From: Sanderia malayensis
Lineage: Eukaryota > Cnidaria > Scyphozoa > Semaeostomeae > Pelagiidae
NCBI GenBank assembly: GCA_013076295.1
Contig: RQOL01000531.1
Coordinates: 3,472,001 to 3,536,000, forward strand
Length of the DNA: 64,000 nucleotides
Direction of reading: 5' to 3'
The notes under the pieces were generated by a model that saw only the letters and a program-made list of their open reading frames with translations, ran no database searches and was not told where the DNA came from. The stretch's first letter is position 1; each line of letters opens with the position of its first letter. A program made the position numbers and the translations under genes. Positions 1 through 12,094 of the stretch are shown one piece after another.

Positions 1-3000
1 TTTACGACCTCAATTTAAGCAGCTCGAGGTGAGAATTTGCTTCTTTCAACTTGGTTTTTAGCCACAAAGTTCTGCACTGGCAATGAAAATTTGACAAAAC
101 ACCCAGGGTAAAACCAAAAAAATTGAAAAGAAAAATCCAATTGCCAAAATTTACTAAGTTTGATGCATTAATAATTTATTTGAGGCTTATATAATTCCAC
201 CGATGATAAATGTTGAAACGTCCAAACTAATATTTTTCATAAGAAGCCGTTTATAAGAAACCAGAATACTCAAAAATCAGAAGCAAAATACTTAAAGAAA
301 CTGATTTAACTTTAAAAATATGCATAAATCAAGAATTCATATCCTTTCATTGAAAACTTTGGCAAGTTCGTGTAAAATTTACAAAACTGATGTTACTGTT
401 TTGTTGACGTGATGATTTTGTTATTGTTTTGTTTATCGTTTCACTGATATCTTTGAAAATGCAAAAAGTTCCTTACAAACGTCTGAGCTCCGAAATTTTC
501 TGATGGCTTAAAAAACTGGAGTAATTATCAAGGTTGGCTTTGCTTCAGAAATTTTTAAACTTTAAAGTACCTGTGTTTGCACAAGTTTAGTACATAACGC
601 TGGGTCACAATGAAATTAATTAAATGACTGTTATAGATTAGCCATAATCCTGGAATTATCTTCACCGAAAAGACGTTATCTTGTTAATCTCAAATTGAAG
701 CAAGATAGTAAACTTCTAGTTACGAGAAGTTTAGAGAAAATTGGTGTATATCTATGAGATATATAGAGGCACTTGAGATTGTGGTCGATCGCGTAGAAAA
801 TGAAAAGATTTGGATGATTTAGAAGCAAATGACATTATGCTTGGAAACTCATTGTATATTCATAAATTTGCATGCTAAGAGACAAACAAATGCATTGTCT
901 GGAAGTATTTCAGCTCAAAATGCCTGCAATCTTTATAAAATGTACATAGTTTATCTGTCTAGAGACTTTGAGGCTTGACCAGCAATAACATGTTTTATGG
1001 TTCTAACTTTCAAAGCAGCTAAAGTGTTGAAAAGTTCTCCCGAAACGTCAAACTCATAACACTCATGTTCACGACTTGATAAACTTCTATTCTTGTTATG
1101 ACAATCATTGAACAGACAAAAACACCAACATATTCACAATTAAAGCATTGGATTCAGTATTGCATATGCAAATGTTTAGTCAGGCAATAATTTTTCTGCA
1201 AGATTTAGATAAACAGGTTGAATACAATAAGAGATACCTACCAGAAGGAACTTTGCCATGTTGTCCCATGCCTAATTGCGGTAAAATATGACTAGAAAAA
1301 AGAACTCCATTTGAAACTCGTTTATCGTTATATAACGAGTATATATCTAAATATGTAAAGTTGAATAAATCATTCATTTTCGAGTAAAAATCTAGTTGAA
1401 CCAATCTGCCATATTGCCACAGATGTAACCACAATGAATAAACTCGTATTGAAAAAATCGAATGGCTACCTAAAATGTTATAACGAAGTACGAGGTCAAA
1501 TATTTTGTTTTTCCATTAATCTTCTATTGCTTCTTTTCGTAACTTTTCTACAACAAACGTTCGCTGTGAGGTAGCAAAGCAAACACAGGTACATAGATAA
1601 ATTCTCTTTGCAAGAAGATAAGCGGAGGCTAAATTTGAGCAAGTGGTTATCGCAACCAAGCCAAATGCTCAAAGCTGGAGCCATTACACTTGGGATAGTG
1701 AATAATATTTGTATGTGAAGAGAGAAATGCAGTTTTCAGTCTAGAATCAAAGAAAAATAGATTTGAAATATGATAAATGAGTTTCACCTGCGTGGTCATC
1801 TTCCTGTGGTGTTTATACCTGCATTAACAACGAATTCTACCACTTTAAATAATTAGAATAGTCTGTGGTATTTGAAAAGAACAATGTCACGACAGTTTTT
1901 TGTTGAATGAAAGTAAACAGAAGCTTCAAATGCGAGTTGGTGGTTCTTTTTTGAATTGGAAAATGATAACAATGCATTCACAAGTTTTAAAACTCGAGAC
2001 TATGGTCTGTGGGTTGCTAACAATGCTAGTGCCTAACATTGTTAGCAGGTTGGAAAAACTCTATACAATCTTGAAAACGAAATAAAACCTCTTTTGCGAT
2101 TCAATATTCAATGTTTTGATACAAATGTAGATTGGACCAATGGCTTCCCTACTTTATCAGTAATTCAAAGATGCAAGCTTAATTTTATTTGGGTTTAGTT
2201 CTAATTGAAAAACATTAAAATTAAGTCTATTATGTCCTATTCATTGTATTTTGCAAACATTTTGGAATTTGTGCAAATTTTTCATAATGAACCTTATGGA
2301 AAAATGCATTCGCCTGCAAACAAACTGGTCCAAGATGTTGAAAATAAGTCATGATAATTAAGTGAATAAAAAATGCTCTTCGTAATAAATTTCTAATTTA
2401 ATCCTTTTGCAATCCAGTCAACCATATACATTTGCATGTCAACCACCAAAAAAATACCAGCTGTCTTTTTGCGTATAAATATTACAATAGCCCATTTCAT
2501 AATAACATGACAGTTGATTGGAAAATGAGTTTAATTCTCTCAATGAAGTTCTCTCAATGAAATATATAACATTTCAAAATCTACGCGTCAGTTGTCTAAA
2601 AATGAAATATTTCTATTTTCTTTGCAGGCGACAACTTCTGTCTTAAATCTGAGCACTTTTCAGGATTTAATACTTAATTATACAGCTTTGCATGATTTGT
2701 AGACCAAATTTCAGTAAAATACAATATTCTACATATATTCCAGAGCATCAAAATGATATTGCAACAGAATTGCAAACAGCCGTCAATACGAATGTTAAGT
2801 AAAATAAAACTTTTCAATTGTTGCTAAGTGCACCACAGTCTGCAACGAAACTTGATTTTCCTGGCATCTACCATAAACACGGGAAAATTTACGCATTTAA
2901 TACTCACCAGAATAAATGATAATATTGCAAAGAAGCCAAAATCATTGACCAACCATTCGTTTTCTTCCAGAAAAATAAAAAAAACAAAGAAGATTCATGT

Positions 3001-3135
3001 AACACCAATAGTTATAACAAATGAATATATATTTACAATATATAAAGAAGGAAATTAGAAATGATAAGGAAAAAACTAATAATCATAATTAAGTCAGGAG
3101 ATTTACAGCAAATTTATTAATAGAAGAATAGTAAG
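1..3135. other. Intergenic region with no recognisable gene
   Basis: Both strands were read. Only short open frames (up to about 84 codons) without recognisable domains or convincing splice-flanked exons are present. The DNA is AT-rich. It lies downstream of the cdc25 stop codon and may include distal 3' sequence of that gene or introns of a gene starting outside the window. Confidence 0.5.
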
Positions 3136-3370
3136 TACCGTAAATCTCGAATAAGCCCCATCCTGATAATCATTTGCAAGGATATTGAGCCCAAGTTTCC
3201 AGACATTGATGTTGTTTAGTGAATGTATTGCAAATAGCAGCAAGTTTAAACCAATAACTTTATTGATTGGCTGCATCGTGTAGCTTTTATTTTGCTTAAT
3301 ATTAAACAATAATCAGCTAAAATTTCGCTTTTGCAAATAAGCCCGGGGGCTTATTCGAGGATTTACGGTA
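3136..3370 (+). mobile_element. MITE family 1, copy 1 (TACCGTAAATC inverted repeats)
   Basis: A 235-bp non-coding element starts with TACCGTAAATCTCGAATAAG and ends with its near reverse complement (CTTATTCGAGGATTTACGGTA, inner bases trimmed here to the shared arm). The ends carry TA, as expected for a TA target-site duplication of Tc1/mariner-type elements. Further copies lie at 30616-30855 (same orientation) and 52125-52379 (opposite orientation) and share the internal sequence, so this is a real repeat family. It has no coding capacity. Confidence 0.85.
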
Positions 3371-3819
3371 GTTGTAAACGAAATAGGCCTGCAGGAGAAA
3401 TTTTGAAAACTTCGCCTGAGCTAAACAAAAAACTAAAACGAAAGATTTATGAAAGAATGTGAGTGTCTGTGCCAGCAAAACACGTTTCATACTTTCATAA
3501 AACTATTGCAAGCTAAGGGGTATTAAAATGACAACAAAGTTATTGATTATAATATCATTATAATCAAAAACTAAAAATGCAATTATTAGCTAAGGGACAC
3601 ATAAGGGTAACAATGTAGCAACTTGTTCAAGTATTTAGAACGATCATGAACTTGCAGACCTTAAATTTGCCTGAAAAGCTTGGAAAAGGGTAACAAAATA
3701 ATAAGGTAAAGAAGATTCATATAAGGGAAGAGTAATGTATGAAAAAATAGTAAAATGTTTCGAGAGGAGAACGTGGGATTAATATCGCAAACCAGTTCTC
3801 ATTCTGTTGTTCCCTTCAC
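3371..3819. other. Region downstream of cdc25
   Basis: No gene is seen between the MITE and the cdc25 stop codon. It probably includes the cdc25 3' UTR (minus strand). Confidence 0.4.
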
Positions 3820-6800
3820 TCACGACTTTGATCGTTTTGCAAAATGTCTCAAATCTTTTGCATGGTTCTCGTCAACCATTTTCAAATACTCGCGGGGCTC
3901 ACACATTTCCTGAGAAAAATTCTCAACAAATTATACAAAAAGCATCAGGTTAGTTTCAGCAAGAAGCATACGGTTCACAGGTGATTATAACAGAAATAGT
4001 TGCATAATGCATAGAGGATACAAGCAGAAGCAAATACCTTGCATTTTTCAAAGAATGCTTTGTAGCCACTTCCAGGTAATACAATTCGGGGTAGTAAAGA
4101 CGAGGGTAACAATTCGTATGAATATCTCTGTCTTTATTTCTCAAAAAGCGACTCCTAAAACAATCAAATGAAACCAATAGTAATCTTTAGAAACATCACA
4201 AATCACAAAGCATCCTAGACAAAGAATGGTTCCACTGAATGGAACAAGGAGCTATCCAGATGCAGATTCAGACTCACAAAGATGGAGCTCGTTTTGACGA
4301 GAATTCACAATGAAAAATGATGATATTTCTCTTCTCTGACTTTGCCAGGGGCTTCTTCAAGAAGTGCTCAATTATATCCTCTTTAGTGTAGATATTAATA
4401 GCACCCTGCATAAAATCGATAGACAATATATCAGAAGCATTGCATAGCAAACACAGTGCTCTTTATCATACCATAAATTCTATTTTAGCCCCCCTATTAT
4501 CCCATCAACCCCCCTTCCAGAAGAAAACATTATCAAACCCCTCCTCCCCAGTTAGCAATTGATGACGATGATAATATTATTGATGTAGAAGCCTGAAATT
4601 CAAATATTTTTAATTTTTCAAATAAAAAAAACTGAGACACTTCTGACATTGCAAAAAACATATTTAGCCCATTTATCAATTGACACCCCCTCCTTCAAAG
4701 TAATTGAAGACAATAAGCCCTCGGGGCGCCTAACAGAGAATTTAAGGTGGTAGCATATAGATTGAGTGTAAGCCTACCTTGATATGACCGCCATTGTACT
4801 CGTATGGATAGCGACAATCAACAACAACCACTTGGCCAACAGTGCCACTGTATTTGTCATTCAACACAGCATTCAACTGCAAAATAATCATGAAACCATC
4901 ACCACCCAGGGTAGATTCTAACATTCACAAGCTCCTCAAGGGACAGGGTGTTTTAAGTGGGTTATACTAGGCAGTTCAATCAATGGGAAGATTCATTAGT
5001 TGGAGATTCCATTGTAATAGATTGAAGATTCCCTAACGTTAGCTGGAGATTCCTTCGTAATAGATTGGAAATTCCCTGTCGATAGCTGGAGATTCCCTTG
5101 TAATAGATTGGAGATTCCCTTTTATTAGCTGGAGATTCACTTGTAATAAATTGGAGATTTCCTTGCACTGGTCGACACTTACTGTTTCGGGTGAGATCGA
5201 CTTCAAATCTCGGTGCTGTCTCTCCTCAAGCACGGGTAAGCAACATGGCTAAAACAGAGCAGTCACGTATCAGCAAGGCACCAGACAAAAGGCCACACAC
5301 TAAAAACAGATTCATCCTAAACATTTTTCTGTAAATTTTTCTTTAAACTCCTGAATGGTTTAACTTTATTTTAAAAGCGGGCCCTGTTGTGGAGAATTCA
5401 TCTCTCCGTAAATAAAACATAATAAACTATATACTTTAATAAACACTGTATATTATTATATTACTTTAATAAATGCTGTATATTATTATAATTATTGAAA
5501 ATCAATTTTTTTTCATGAATACCTTTGACTTATCCCCAATCAAATTAGAATCCTCCAAAGCAGCTGTAAAACAGAGTAGATAATATGAACATAAACAAGC
5601 TATAAACAAGTTTACCAATTGCTAATCCAAATAATACAAAATTGGCAATCGGTAAAAGGATTTAGACGTCGGATCAATCAGGATTAATCTGGATACAACA
5701 GTGTTACTTACCAAAGGCTTTAAAACTGTCTTCTTTACTCGGCTCCCCACCATCAACAGACCAAGATCTTGCAAGGCGAGACGGTGAAGGATTATGCTGT
5801 CATTGTAAATAAAATCAGTAAGGCAATCAGCTATAACATGCGATGGTCTTTACAGCATACAAAAGTATAGTACAGTAAAAATCCGCAAATAAGAACCAAT
5901 GGATTAAGAATCTTCAGGGTGATTTTGCTGCTCAAAACAATGGACAAAACAATAGCCTATTGTCTTAGAACAATAGACTGGAAGGAAAGCTTACAGGTTC
6001 TTATATGCGGGATTTTACTGTATAGAGATGAAACATATTAATTTACCTGTTTTAATAAAGGTGATTTGAATTGATCGTCGGTATTGAATAATGACTGACT
6101 TCTATATCTGAAAAATGAATATATTCAAAGTATATGTATAGATGCGTAATATCTACACTGACAACACAGTGCTCGATGTACAGAAGTACAGAGCAATAAT
6201 AGAATAGAAGTAAGAAAGTAGACTTAGTTCTCTGTTACTCAGAGTTTCATGCTTGCGCATGTATGGATGTGTGGAGGATATACTTGAAGACGATATAAGA
6301 TGTATGTTCAGGAGTGTGTGGATATGTGGAGGATATAATTGAAGGAATCGCAGTTGTCAGGTTCTTGAATATTCTTACCTGCTACGTTTGCTTGAGACAG
6401 GACTGAAGTCTCTCTGCGAATCGGTGCGCTGCAACAAATTACAGAACACAAAGTAGACGCCAAATACTCATTTATAAAAACAAGCAGACTCGACAAAGTG
6501 TTTAACGAATAATAAAAGCGAACCACAATTGAAAAACTCTTGAAAAACTTCTGAAAGTCTTGAAAAACTCAATTATAAAAAGACTGTTCGATCAAGAGTT
6601 CTGGTGATGGAAAATGAAGATGAGTTTGATAATGGCACACTTCACAACTTACTTTGACTGAAAAAGACACGGATCTTTTTTGTACTTTACGAATCAACAA
6701 TGAAGGTCGCTTGAAAACAGTGTCTTCAAATACTTTATCTTCTAACGGTTTCTATAATGAATAACCAGATCATTTAATGGTGAAAACATTCACAAGAACA

Positions 6801-9524
6801 AACCAACAATCAACGACCTTTAGGTGTAAAAGCGTCCATTGAAGCTTGATTCAAATGAGAGAATCTGTGCACAGTAAACCTACGTTTTCGTAAATGATAT
6901 TTTCTTTGTCCGTCAACTGGCAGAAATTTTCCTTGTCATGCTCAGAGACACTTCTCGAAAGAGTTCTCGTCTACAAAAACAAAAGTAATGCGACGTTAAT
7001 CAACACAAAGTAATAATCATAAAAACTTCTAAACAAAAACAAACGACTCTTCCAGTCTACTTTCTCCCACCCTTGGTTTGACGTATTCTTTGTTAATGAT
7101 TGTTCCTCCAAGGAGTCCAGAGAATCCAACAGGAAGAGAGGGGCTGTTACCATGATTACTATTATTATTACTGCTACTGCCATTTGATCTGTCATCTTCA
7201 ATGAAATCAAAACCATCCGTCTTCGTAGAGGAATTGCTATCTTCATCCAAATCTTCAAAATATTTTTCCAACGAATCCTGAAATATAAAACAAAGATTTG
7301 AGCCCACAAATGGGATTTGAACGCAGGACACTACATTGGACTTGAACCCATGGTCCTCAAAAGACAAAGATGTCTTTGTACACACAGTAGCAATATGAAC
7401 ACGCACATTACAGCGATATTAGTATAAAAACGCACAAAAGACACTACATTGGCTGTATCTCTGAGTTTCACGTCCAATGCGATCATCAGATAGAGTGGTA
7501 TAGTATATACCATGGTATAGAGCACTATATTTGCCGACAAAGACATTTCGCTACACTCTTATAACAACTATAGGAACAATACAATATCAATGTGAATAGC
7601 ATGCTACTACTTACCAGCACAGGTGGAGCGGAAGCAGATCTGTTCAGTATATCATTCGACATGTCTGTTGCACATTTGAGATCTTCTGGTAAACCAAAAG
7701 CATTTAGTTCTGTACTAAAACCTTTCTCTTCTCCACTGTTTGGACTTATTGTTGCGTTCTTCCCAGGTGACTTCTCATCATCCGACAATTTGAAAGCCAG
7801 GGGCTCAAATGCACTGCTTGCTGTCTAAATAAAGAAATAATATTCAGTTTAGACATTTTAACGTTTACCATTGCGCTATCCAGCCACACTTATATATGTG
7901 TATATGTGGTAAATTATATATATATATATGTGGTAAGTTCTAGTCCATAGAAGTTGTGAATGCATGACGTGTCAATCCCGCACACCGCCCAGCAAGATGC
8001 TGCTGCGCATATTGACCATGGGTTGCAACTCCTCCGCAGGTCCTGCTATCATCTATGTACCTTCAACGACCTGTGGCTCATCTATCCATAATATCATTAC
8101 GTCATGTGCGCAGCATCGAGTAACGTTGTGCATCGAGTCTGTTGCTAAGAAACTGTTGCTGAGAGTGGGGTCCAAGCGCATATACAGGAGAGCAAGAGTG
8201 CAAACAACATCTTTTCTGTTATTGCTGTTATGAATTATAGACATATTACAGCATGAAGCTCACTACAGTTTTTCTATAATTTCTCTGATAATCAAGAAGA
8301 CAAAACTCTTTAATTTTAAGACCACAAAGTGTTGCTAAAGCCAAACTTAAATAGGCCCTGTATGACTGCTGTAATGCAAACATTGTGACTTATAATGTAA
8401 CTTATAATGAACTTCATTAATGGTTGTTACTTATAATGAACCACATAATATCACCAGAATCCCTACCTGCATTGAATTACATCTTCTGAGAGCTGCTTGC
8501 CTAAAAATTGCAACAAAATAAAATAAAACAAACTATCATTAAGAACAATGAAAACCAAATTGGCTCAAACTCAGTTGCAAAATATTGATCAACTTTAAGC
8601 AATTAACCACCTTCTCAAACCATTGTTTGAAGACTGTTTTGTTTTAGCCCTAATAAGATATAAGTATATCAGTTACAAGAAAAATATCAACACATTTACT
8701 AAATAAATATATGTAAAAAAAATTGAAAAAAATGAATTTGCTTCCAGTGCAACTTACCTTACACTCATAAACATGGGTGACTCTGGAACATCTCCATCAA
8801 GGAATATACCTAGCAAATTATGAAATTCAAGTTCATTCTAGATGGGGGATGATTTGGCATTTGGGGGAACAATAAGCCTTTGTTCTAGAACAATAGACAG
8901 AGGAATAGAATTTGATTGTCCTGGATTGTTAAACAATCACATATCCTTATTCAAACACTGACCATGTGCTAATTTCAAATACAGCTGGGGTAGAGTAGTA
9001 TTTGCAGCGAAGACCACAGTTAGCCCACCGCGACCGCACCGCAATTAATATAAAGCCCCGAGTGTGGTGGTGGTCACAGTTTGAGGGTCTAAAATTTTAA
9101 AGTTATGAATTATTATATCCAATATTCCTATGAATTTTACCTGATTCAACCGAGTCTGTCCTTGACTGTGACTTTATCGGCGTCGGTGTATTTCCAATAT
9201 CAGACAATGATAACCTCCTTCTTGGGGTCGAAGAATAACTGAAGCGAAACGGGAAAAAATTAAAACAACGTGGTCGACATTTTTGAAAATCCCAACAAAG
9301 GCCGATCCCCGCATCGCGCATCTTATCGATTCATTTCCACCTCGCAAAAACTAAATTTTTATTTAAATAAAATTATAAGCTACATTCTACCTTTTGCAAT
9401 TCTCTTGAAAGTTGATAGCCAGCTCTGTCATCGGCGAGAATACTGTTTGCTCGCTCGTCTTCCAGCTGGACATCTCGGAGTTTAACAAAGAGAGAGTGTT
9501 GGGCCTACGAATCTTGTCAACCAT
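3820..9524 (-). CDS. cdc25: CDC25-type M-phase inducer dual-specificity phosphatase, multi-exon
   Basis: CDC25 removes inhibitory phosphates from CDK1/2 and triggers mitotic entry. The model starts at the ATG at 9524 (MVDKIRRPNTLSLLN). It runs through exons near 9391-9524, 9141-9238, 8758-8809, 8465-8502, 7614-7826, 7080-7277, 6890-6968, 6655-6751, 6380-6425, 6047-6110, 5712-5802, 5523-5565, 5182-5254, 4779-4879, 4282-4408, 4039-4164 and 3820-3911. The regulatory half is Ser-rich, with RRRLSLSDIGNTPTP, SPMFMS and DKEN motifs. The rhodanese-fold catalytic half has DLKSISPET, VVVDCRYPYEYNGGHIK and the CX5R loop HCEFSSKRAPS, followed by YPRLYYPELYYLE and a C-terminal CEP motif. The usual GPR after the catalytic Arg region reads APS. 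At 4066-4075 one base is missing relative to the family: the YPELYYLE frame and the downstream GYKAFFEKC frame differ by one. As written, the C-terminal segment is out of frame. Confidence 0.93.
4981..5166. repeat. Short tandem repeat in a cdc25 intron
   Basis: About nine degenerate copies of a roughly 20-bp unit (TGGAGATTCCCTTGTAATAGA-like, with alternating versions giving a ~40-bp period) lie between two cdc25 exons. They generate small spurious open frames. Confidence 0.8.
5871..6022 (+). mobile_element. MITE family 2, copy 1 (TACAGTAAAAATCCGC ends)
   Basis: A 152-bp element in a cdc25 intron begins TACAGTAAAAATCCGCAAAT and ends with the inverted ATGCGGGATTTTACTGTA. It has TA at both ends and no coding capacity. 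A second, more decayed copy in reverse orientation is in an SMC3 intron (about 27619-27763). A fragment sharing an internal segment is near 8865-8900. Confidence 0.8.
7895..7935. repeat. TA/TG-rich microsatellite
   Basis: A short TATATG/TATATA tract in a cdc25 intron. Confidence 0.7.
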
Positions 9525-9967
9525 TTTCAAGATACAGCAACACTCCAATACCGTAAATAAGAGTTAAACATGCACAGCTAAGATAAAATCTTGCAGCTGA
9601 ACTGTCTTCACGCATCAAAGTTCCCCCTTGCAAACAGATTTTAAAATGCAAAGGGAAATACTTGGCAGCCACAGTTTGTGAGCGTTATTCTTAATACTGC
9701 CGCCATGTTTCAAATGAATATCCAATCAGAGGAACCCGCGCACAATACGCAGGAATTCCGCGTTCTCTAGAGATTTTAAATTTTAAATTAAATTTTAATT
9801 TAAATTCTTTTTCTTTTCCCAATCGGTTTCTAAAGCTCGCATTGTCCTTGATAAAATAAACTCACAAAAATAGACAAATTGATTGGAATATCAAAATAAT
9901 AACCAGTATCATATAAATATAATTAAAGTTAAACAATACACAAAATAAAAATATAAAAAAGCAATAA
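9525..9967 (-). promoter_or_regulatory. Putative cdc25 promoter and vezatin 3' flank
   Basis: The 443 bp between the vezatin stop and the cdc25 ATG holds a CCAAT box (9722-9726), a CHR-like TTTGAA on the minus strand (9709-9714) and a YY1-like CCGCCATGTTT (9700-9710), all within 30 bp. CCAAT plus CHR elements are known controls of G2/M genes such as vertebrate cdc25C. The assignment here is inferred from motif matches only. An AT-rich palindromic tract lies at 9774-9806. Confidence 0.4.
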
Positions 9968-12066
9968 TCAGTCATCCTCATCATTATCTGATATGCCAAA
10001 GGTATCTGCTTCAAGAGTTTGCTCTGATATTCCAAAATTATTTGACTTAATTCTTATTACAGAAGCTAAATCAGGAATGAAGCTGTTTAATGGACCACTG
10101 GTCCCAAATTTATGTTCCTTCTTAGAGGAGCATTCCTTGTCATAACAATCATCATCATTAGAGTTATTACAACCTTCATCATAAAACTCTCCCTTCTCCA
10201 AAACCTGAAAATAATTCTGATTTTCCTTTGGCTTAACATTTAATTCTTCACTAGAGTCCTGAAATTCTTCTTCATTTTTGATATCCAATTCTGTTTTCAA
10301 CAAATCAAAGGAAACAAGACCTACAGGCGACTTTTTCAATGCAAAAATAGCCTTCAATTCGTTCATAAGGCGTTTACTTTCTCTTGCCTCTTGTCTTTGC
10401 TTCAACTCATTCTCTAAGGATGTATCATCAAAAACAACTGTCCTGGAATCAACAACAGGCTCACTAGTTCCTTCAAGGTAAACATCACCATCTGGTTGTC
10501 TGATATTCGACATCTCCGGCAACAAGAAATCATCTTGTCCGACATCCTCCGAATTTGATATTTTCTCATCCTTCCTAACAGGCTTCCACAGCCTAAGTTC
10601 AAGATCCTCAACACAATCCTTTGCACTGTTTATACCGTGTCTGAATGCAGCAGTCAATTCCCTGAAACTATCAATTTCACAATCTTCCAACGAAACATGT
10701 TCACCATTTAAATCCTTGTTTGTCTGTGTGAATTTACTTTTGAGATAATCTTCTATTGCACCAAGCCTGTCCAAAGACGACTTCAGGTGAAGAGTGGCAC
10801 TATCGATCCTTGTCATTAATTGTGCAACATCTCCATTACCTGAATTGATAAGGATTGCTTCGTTATTCTCCTAACTTTAAATTCATTCTCCTTGGTAAAG
10901 TCGCAATTTGTTTTGATATCTTTAATAATCACGTCAAGAGCAGATAATTCCTTGTCAAAGGTTTTTGCTAACTTCACAATGAACGAAAGTATAATATCCG
11001 GGCAATTCTTCCTTTGAAAAGAAGTTGGATTCAGAGTGATAGCCATCATCTCGACGATTTCAATCAACTGTGCTTTGCTAAGGCAGGCAAGGCTTTTCAA
11101 AACATCCATGCTAACAAACTCATCAGCATCCAATTTAATAATCTCTAATGATGATTTGATTTCTGATAGCGTAATATTTGATATACCCCGTTCTTTGTAC
11201 ATCAACTTCATTTCAGTTGGCACACTTTTAACCACTAACTCTGTAGCATTCTTCAATATTTCAAAACTTTTCAACATTCCATCAAGCAAAAATCTTCTCA
11301 AAACGATGCACATTCCTCTTTTCTGCCCTCCACTTTTCAGCTGGGGTAAATTCGGATGATAAAATGTGCGGCCCATTGCAACCACTTCAAACTCTCGAAT
11401 CACCAAAATAGATTTATCTACGCACAGGCAAAATTCGTCTGAGTTTTTAAGGAAATTGGTTACAGCTTCCACAGCGCACTTACAAATGGCACGTACTTCG
11501 GATAGAGAATGCTTCTCCCATAAATAATAAATAAGAAAAATAGCTAGAAGTGCAAAAAAAAGAGTGAGTAGCAGGTCAGTAACAAGTGATAAATTCCACG
11601 TGCAGTTCCAAACTACAAAAACAAAAATTAAAATCAACTGTGTGTTACTATTCCCGAGACTCAAATTCTCTTTTTCGATCTTACAATTCTCCTCTGCCAT
11701 TTCAGTAATGCTAGCGTCTTCCAGAAACATTGAATTGTGTAACTGCTCCAAAATATCCTTTCTGCATTCAGAAACGAACCTTTCTTTGCGTTGGCTATCA
11801 CCGAACAACTCAAATACAGAACACCAGGCCTTTTGGAAGTAGTGAGCAGATGCAGAGGGCCACGAAAAAATAGGCCTAACGCCTTCTCCAGCCACTTGCA
11901 AATCAACATTGCGCAGTGATTGCTCAGATTTTAAAGTTGACAGTGAGCTAGATGGAAAGGATGAAAAATCTTCTTCACCAATTTCATGTAAATATTGAGC
12001 CAATGGAGACCCTGCAAGGATCACTTCTTCATCTTCTTCGTCAAGAAAGTCTCCTTCACAAGCCAT
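9968..12066 (-). CDS. vezt: Vezatin-like adherens-junction membrane protein, intronless, with one frame break
   Basis: Vezatin is a membrane protein that links myosin VIIa to cadherin-catenin junctions. The ATG at 12066 (MACEGDFLDEEDEEV) is preferred, because the longer frame to 12132 runs into satellite DNA. The N-terminal stretch DEEVILAGSPLAQYLHEIG matches the conserved vezatin start. Two adjacent hydrophobic segments follow near residues 140-185, then the conserved helical region with LKNATELVV. The second open frame (from about 10853 down to 9968) continues with LHLKSSLDRLGAIEDYL and the signature QEARESKRLMNELKAIFAL, ending in an acidic tail. The two frames overlap at 10816-10853 and are offset by one base. 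No plausible intron explains this, so a one-base deletion is likely. Combined length, about 700 aa, fits the family. No intron is present, unlike neighbouring genes. Confidence 0.88.
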
Positions 12067-12094
12067 TTCCACAGCCCAGCCATTAAAGCAACTG

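Noticed and set aside
3103..3309. Minus-strand frame MFNIKQNKSYTMQPINK, also seen at 30573-30791
   Set aside because: Lies inside copies of MITE family 1. It recurs because the repeat recurs, not because it is a gene.
7964..8244. Overlapping open frames on both strands in a cdc25 intron
   Set aside because: No homology recognised and no splice partner. Likely chance or old repeat sequence.
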